This document shows, piece after piece, positions 36,836 to 64,000 of a DNA stretch of 64,000 nt. This stretch comes from Branchiostoma belcheri (Eukaryota > Chordata > Leptocardii > Amphioxiformes > Branchiostomatidae). The notes beneath the pieces were generated by a model. The model was given only the letters and a program-made list of their open reading frames with translations, was not told the origin of the DNA and searched no databases. The stretch is taken from positions 117,925 through 181,924 of the forward strand of contig NW_017804109.1 of NCBI RefSeq assembly GCF_001625305.1, in the 5' to 3' direction. Both the position numbers and the translations under genes were made by a program. How positions within the stretch are numbered: position 1 is the first letter of the stretch; every line of letters starts with the position of its first letter.

Positions 36836-37697
36836 AACAACCGGCTTATAGACTGCAAGACTTAAGGGTTATCCAATTTACAAGACTTTGCCGTTGAAAG
36901 GCAGCGGTGTTCTCTGACGAAGAAAAATTCATTAGGGGAGGAGGTCTGGTATTGTTCATTTTGGAAGGATAATTACATTCTGTATTACCAGTGATGGTAT
37001 GCAATTAACAGTAGCTCGCACGGAAATTAATTACGAAAACAATCACGGAATGCGTGGATTTACATCGAAGTCGTCACCAAAAGTGGCACGATCGCTGTAT
37101 CATGGGAATAATGCGTCCAATCTTACAGTGAGTACATGTGAGAGACGCGCGCCTCCCTTGGACGGCCAATCCAGTGTGATGGCATAACCAACCCATCAGC
37201 GACACTGATGTAGTACTAGTAAGCCCGTACAGCCTCCACATCAGGTTGTTTGTACTATACTTTCTGCGCTGAATAAAATCAACGTCGTGCTCGTTTCTAA
37301 TAACGGGTTTTCCTATTGGTACCCGCTCTGATTACTTATGTAAGACATAAGAAAACTTTATTAGCATCGACAGACTCACAAAAAACCGGAATCATCACTA
37401 CTGTGCAGAACAATGTCAAATTTCTCGCAGGATTCTAAAACCTTAAGTTTTTAAACATTCAGTTATAATGACATCATTTACAATATGCAATTGTGAAAGT
37501 TTTCTGTACAGAGAAAACTGCGTGCGAATCAGAACAGCACATGTTAAGCCCCTCCCTCAAATAGATACCAGTCATAGAGCCTATTATGTAGCCTAGGCGG
37601 CCCCGGGTGGTTCGTGCGTACTCGGTAATCCGTGAGATGATCCACGTGCTGCGGGAGGTGTGTCTTCATCGCGCCGGTCCATCCATCCGTGCGTCAT

Positions 37698-37705
37698 TAT
37701 AAATA
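37698..37705 (+). promoter_or_regulatory. Candidate TATA box for gene B
   Basis: TATAAATA, preceded directly by TGCGTCAT (CRE/ATF-like) and followed by GC-richer sequence. It lies 436 bp upstream of the gene B start codon. A transcription start near 37730 would be expected if it is real. Confidence 0.35.
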
Positions 37706-37759
37706 AAGGCCCGTCAGCTGGCACCGTGCCCGAACAGACGCCGGTAGGTCCTCACTCAC

Positions 37760-37900
37760 ATGGAGGCTTCCGTCCCATCGATCCGCGATGAGCCGAGCTC
37801 GAACACGTTTTACTTTTTAAACAAGGGCAAATCGGAGAAAGAATTTGGCGCCTCTATCTTCCTTATCGGTCCTGTTCGCGCCAATAGTTGTGCGCTGTAG
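37760..37900 (+). other. Possible upstream ORF (46 codons) in the gene B leader
   Basis: ATG at 37760 (MEASVPSIRDEPSSNTFYFL onward) is open to TAG at 37898-37900. It would be in the leader if transcription starts near the TATA candidate and the leader is unspliced. It could dampen translation of gene B; the product is not recognised. Confidence 0.25.
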
Positions 37901-38130
37901 GTTTGGCAGAGTGGTCGTCTCGTCGGCTATCTTGAATTTTCATGTCCATCAATTGGCAAGCATCTACAAGAACGACCAGTTCTGCCAGTAGGTCCTTAGC
38001 GCTGTAGTGTAGGTTTAGCCAAGTGGTCGTCACGTCGGCTATCCTGACTTTCCGTGTCCATCAAGCATCTACAACATCAGCCAGTACGTCCAGTAGGTCC
38101 TCAGCTACGTCCAGTAGGTCCGTAGCGTCC
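37888..38130. repeat. Tandem duplication in the gene B leader
   Basis: Two units of about 105 bp (about 37891-37996 and 37998-38103) share GCGCTGTAG, 'aggttt(g/a)gc..agtggtcgtc', TCGGCTATC, TGTCCATCAA and AGCATCTACAA. A short CGTCCAGTAGGTCC block is then repeated before the start codon. The duplication lies immediately 5' of the coding start. Confidence 0.85.
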
Positions 38131-38140
38131 GTGTGCGAGC

Positions 38141-62184
<24,044 letters not shown>

Positions 62185-62310
62185 CTTAAGACTCCGTAAG
62201 AGATGACTAGCCAACATTTAAGCTCCAGGCAGATCCTAGGAATAGCAGTATCCATTGGCCAGAGCGGATGAGTGACCTAAAGCCAAACTGGACCTCCAAA
62301 AATTGTCACT

Positions 62311-62363
62311 CCTCCGGCCAATTGGATACTGCCTTGCCACAGTAAGATCTGCTTGGAGATTAC
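62311..62363. mobile_element. Fragment of the CTCCAAGCAGA MITE family
   Basis: CCGGCCAATTGGATACTGCC, then GATCTGCTTGGAGATTA, matches the right end of 14609-14764. It lies in the gene B 3' region. Confidence 0.6.
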
Positions 62364-62458
62364 GAATATTGTCATGGTCAGCGTGGGCGCACTATATATA
62401 CACGGTAGTCTTAGGGCTAGACCATTCAGAAGGTAATATCTACATGCTGTCTTAAGCT

Positions 62459-62550
62459 TGTACAGAACAATATCTATGTACAAAAGAAAGCTAGTAACCT
62501 TTTGTACAAAACAATATCTTATGTACAAGAGAAAGCTAGTAGCCTTTTAT
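62459..62550. repeat. Tandem duplication, about 50-bp unit
   Basis: Two copies of TTGTACA(G/A)AACAATATCT, 'atgtacaa(a/g)agaaagctagta' and GCCTTTT/ACCTTTT. Confidence 0.85.
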
Positions 62551-63010
62551 TCCCGTATATATGACTTTGCGTTGCTACTCGCAACACTGGAATGGCTCCA
62601 ACACAAGGATGTGTAAGGCTTCAATAGCACTTGAAATACAATCGTCGAATCAACGACATACTTATTGTCTTCGAAATCATCCCATTTATAGATGCGCATG
62701 AAAAAATTACAACCCTTTCGGAACTTTATCAAGCTAGCAAACCAGCTAATATAACAAGCTTCCTCGGGCAAAACGTTTTCCAAATGTTACTTCAGACAGG
62801 ACCATCAAGATGCATATTAAAGGAGAATTGAGAACTATGTACAGATATTTACAATCCCCATTGAGGCTGGCCCTCTTGTCACCCTTGGTATTAAGAAACT
62901 GTGAATACAGACTAACTGTACATGTAATAGCTGTAAAACGAATGGTCTATGTAGTAAATAGATGATGCAATATTCTCGTATCTACTGGGAAAATGCAACC
63001 TTGAAGATTT

Positions 63011-63016
63011 AATAAA
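63011..63016 (+). terminator. Candidate polyadenylation signal for gene B
   Basis: AATAAA, about 830 bp after the stop codon and the first canonical hexamer I see downstream. Another lies at 63343-63348. Neither is confirmed by a clear GT-rich element. Confidence 0.2.
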
Positions 63017-64000
63017 CGACGTAAAGTAGCGACGATAAAATGTTCCGCCTGCCGAGCCCCGCAGGGCGACGGATGCTTTCTTTCCGCAGATAAAACACGA
63101 GATGACATCGCCGCAGGAAAAATAACCGCGTCAGGCCCGGTAGGCGCCTTGCAAGAACGGGAAATTGAGAAAAGTAGCTTGGGGACAGTCTGCCACTTAC
63201 GAAAAATGAGCGCTCTTATCTTAGCTTGCAAGTTCGTCTGCGTTGGAAGGAGTTACTGTGAAGACGGATTTCAGCTGTAATTTCTAAGGGGAAATTGAAC
63301 TTACTCAACGTTGTGACGGTAATAGAACCAGTCATTGCCAAGAAATAAATCATTCCACAGCCTAGCCGGGCATAAATGCTGGATCAAATTTGCCAGATAG
63401 TTAATGATTTCTTTGTGTTGGGAAATTACAGTTAAATCTGTCTCCATAACGGATGCACTGCCGCTTGGACACCGTCCAAAAGCTGTCAAAGATAGTTGAA
63501 AAGTTTAAACTTTGTTCCAACACTTTTCGGACTTTGTCTTTGTCGGAATCCGTAAGCATGCATATGGTGACGTCAGGAGTGAATCAAAAGTGGCAGGAAG
63601 ATGTTTAGTAAGCTTAATGTTATGGATAAGAGACAGCCATATTTTGTACCCAGACATTTGAAAAGCAAGTTTCCAGTGTAGCGCTGAAGATGAAATCATA
63701 GCTGATCTGTGTTAAAAACGTCGGCATCACAGCATACTGTACTGAAGTAGCTATAGTCGAGGTAAACTATGTGACAACATGTGTCTATGTGCCTGTCCTA
63801 TGGAACAATAGTTTTAGTACATGTACAGTAGATATAAGTATTCACGTATTTAATATGCCCAGTGCGTACAAGCTTTGAATTGAAACATTGAAAGCAGGTA
63901 AGCAATATCCAAATTTCATAACATTGATCGGCAACAATGCCTAAAGGCATGTTACTGTATGAAACTACTTCGTATGCCATTAGGAAATAACTTTGTATAA
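63017..64000. other. Downstream of gene B, no gene seen
   Basis: Short open frames only, with no motif or splice structure that I can support. Confidence 0.5.

Overview
The window is animal genomic DNA: intron-rich, with GC-rich coding exons in an AT-rich background, and full of decayed LINE, SINE, MITE and Penelope-type debris plus many local tandem duplications. Several repeats, including the tRNA-derived SINE at about 42150-42430 and palindromic elements ending in CTCCAAGCAGA, look like those I associate with lancelet (Branchiostoma) genomes. Amphioxus is therefore my best guess for the source (about 0.75); the species cannot be told from this window.

The window holds two complete, related genes arranged head to head. 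Gene A lies on the minus strand (start codon 15316, stop codon ending at 47, nine coding exons, 471 codons). Gene B lies on the plus strand (start 38141, stop 62184, nine coding exons, 472 codons). Both encode pentameric Cys-loop ligand-gated channel subunits of the inhibitory (glycine/GABA receptor-like) branch. Each has a signal peptide, an extracellular beta-sandwich with a C-x13-C Cys-loop, a Pro-Ala-Arg anion-selectivity motif before M2, four membrane segments and a short M3-M4 loop. Seven of eight splice positions and phases match between the genes. The exception is the M1-M3 region, where each gene has an intron the other lacks.

The most striking point is an extra exon in both genes (A: 2083-2253; B: 58306-58470). 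It sits exactly in agonist-binding loop C and encodes an eight-cysteine module with identical spacing, C-x6-C-x7-C-x6-C-x8-C-x2-C-x6-C-x6-C. Both of its flanking introns are phase 1, as expected for a shuffled and skippable domain. The rest of the amino-acid-binding pocket is also altered in both proteins: the loop D arginine and aromatic are replaced, loop B is shorter, and M2 has Cys at 2'. I infer a receptor pair that no longer binds glycine, GABA or glutamate in the usual way.

The 22.8 kb between the two start codons holds no gene I can recognise. It contains scattered repeats, a tandem duplication just upstream of gene A, and a TATA-like promoter candidate with a duplicated leader upstream of gene B. 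Introns of gene B carry a 1.3 kb direct duplication, several smaller duplications, microsatellites, a partial duplication of exon 3, and antisense Penelope-like fragments close to two splice acceptors. A fold-back DNA element lies 27 bp upstream of gene A's cysteine-module exon.
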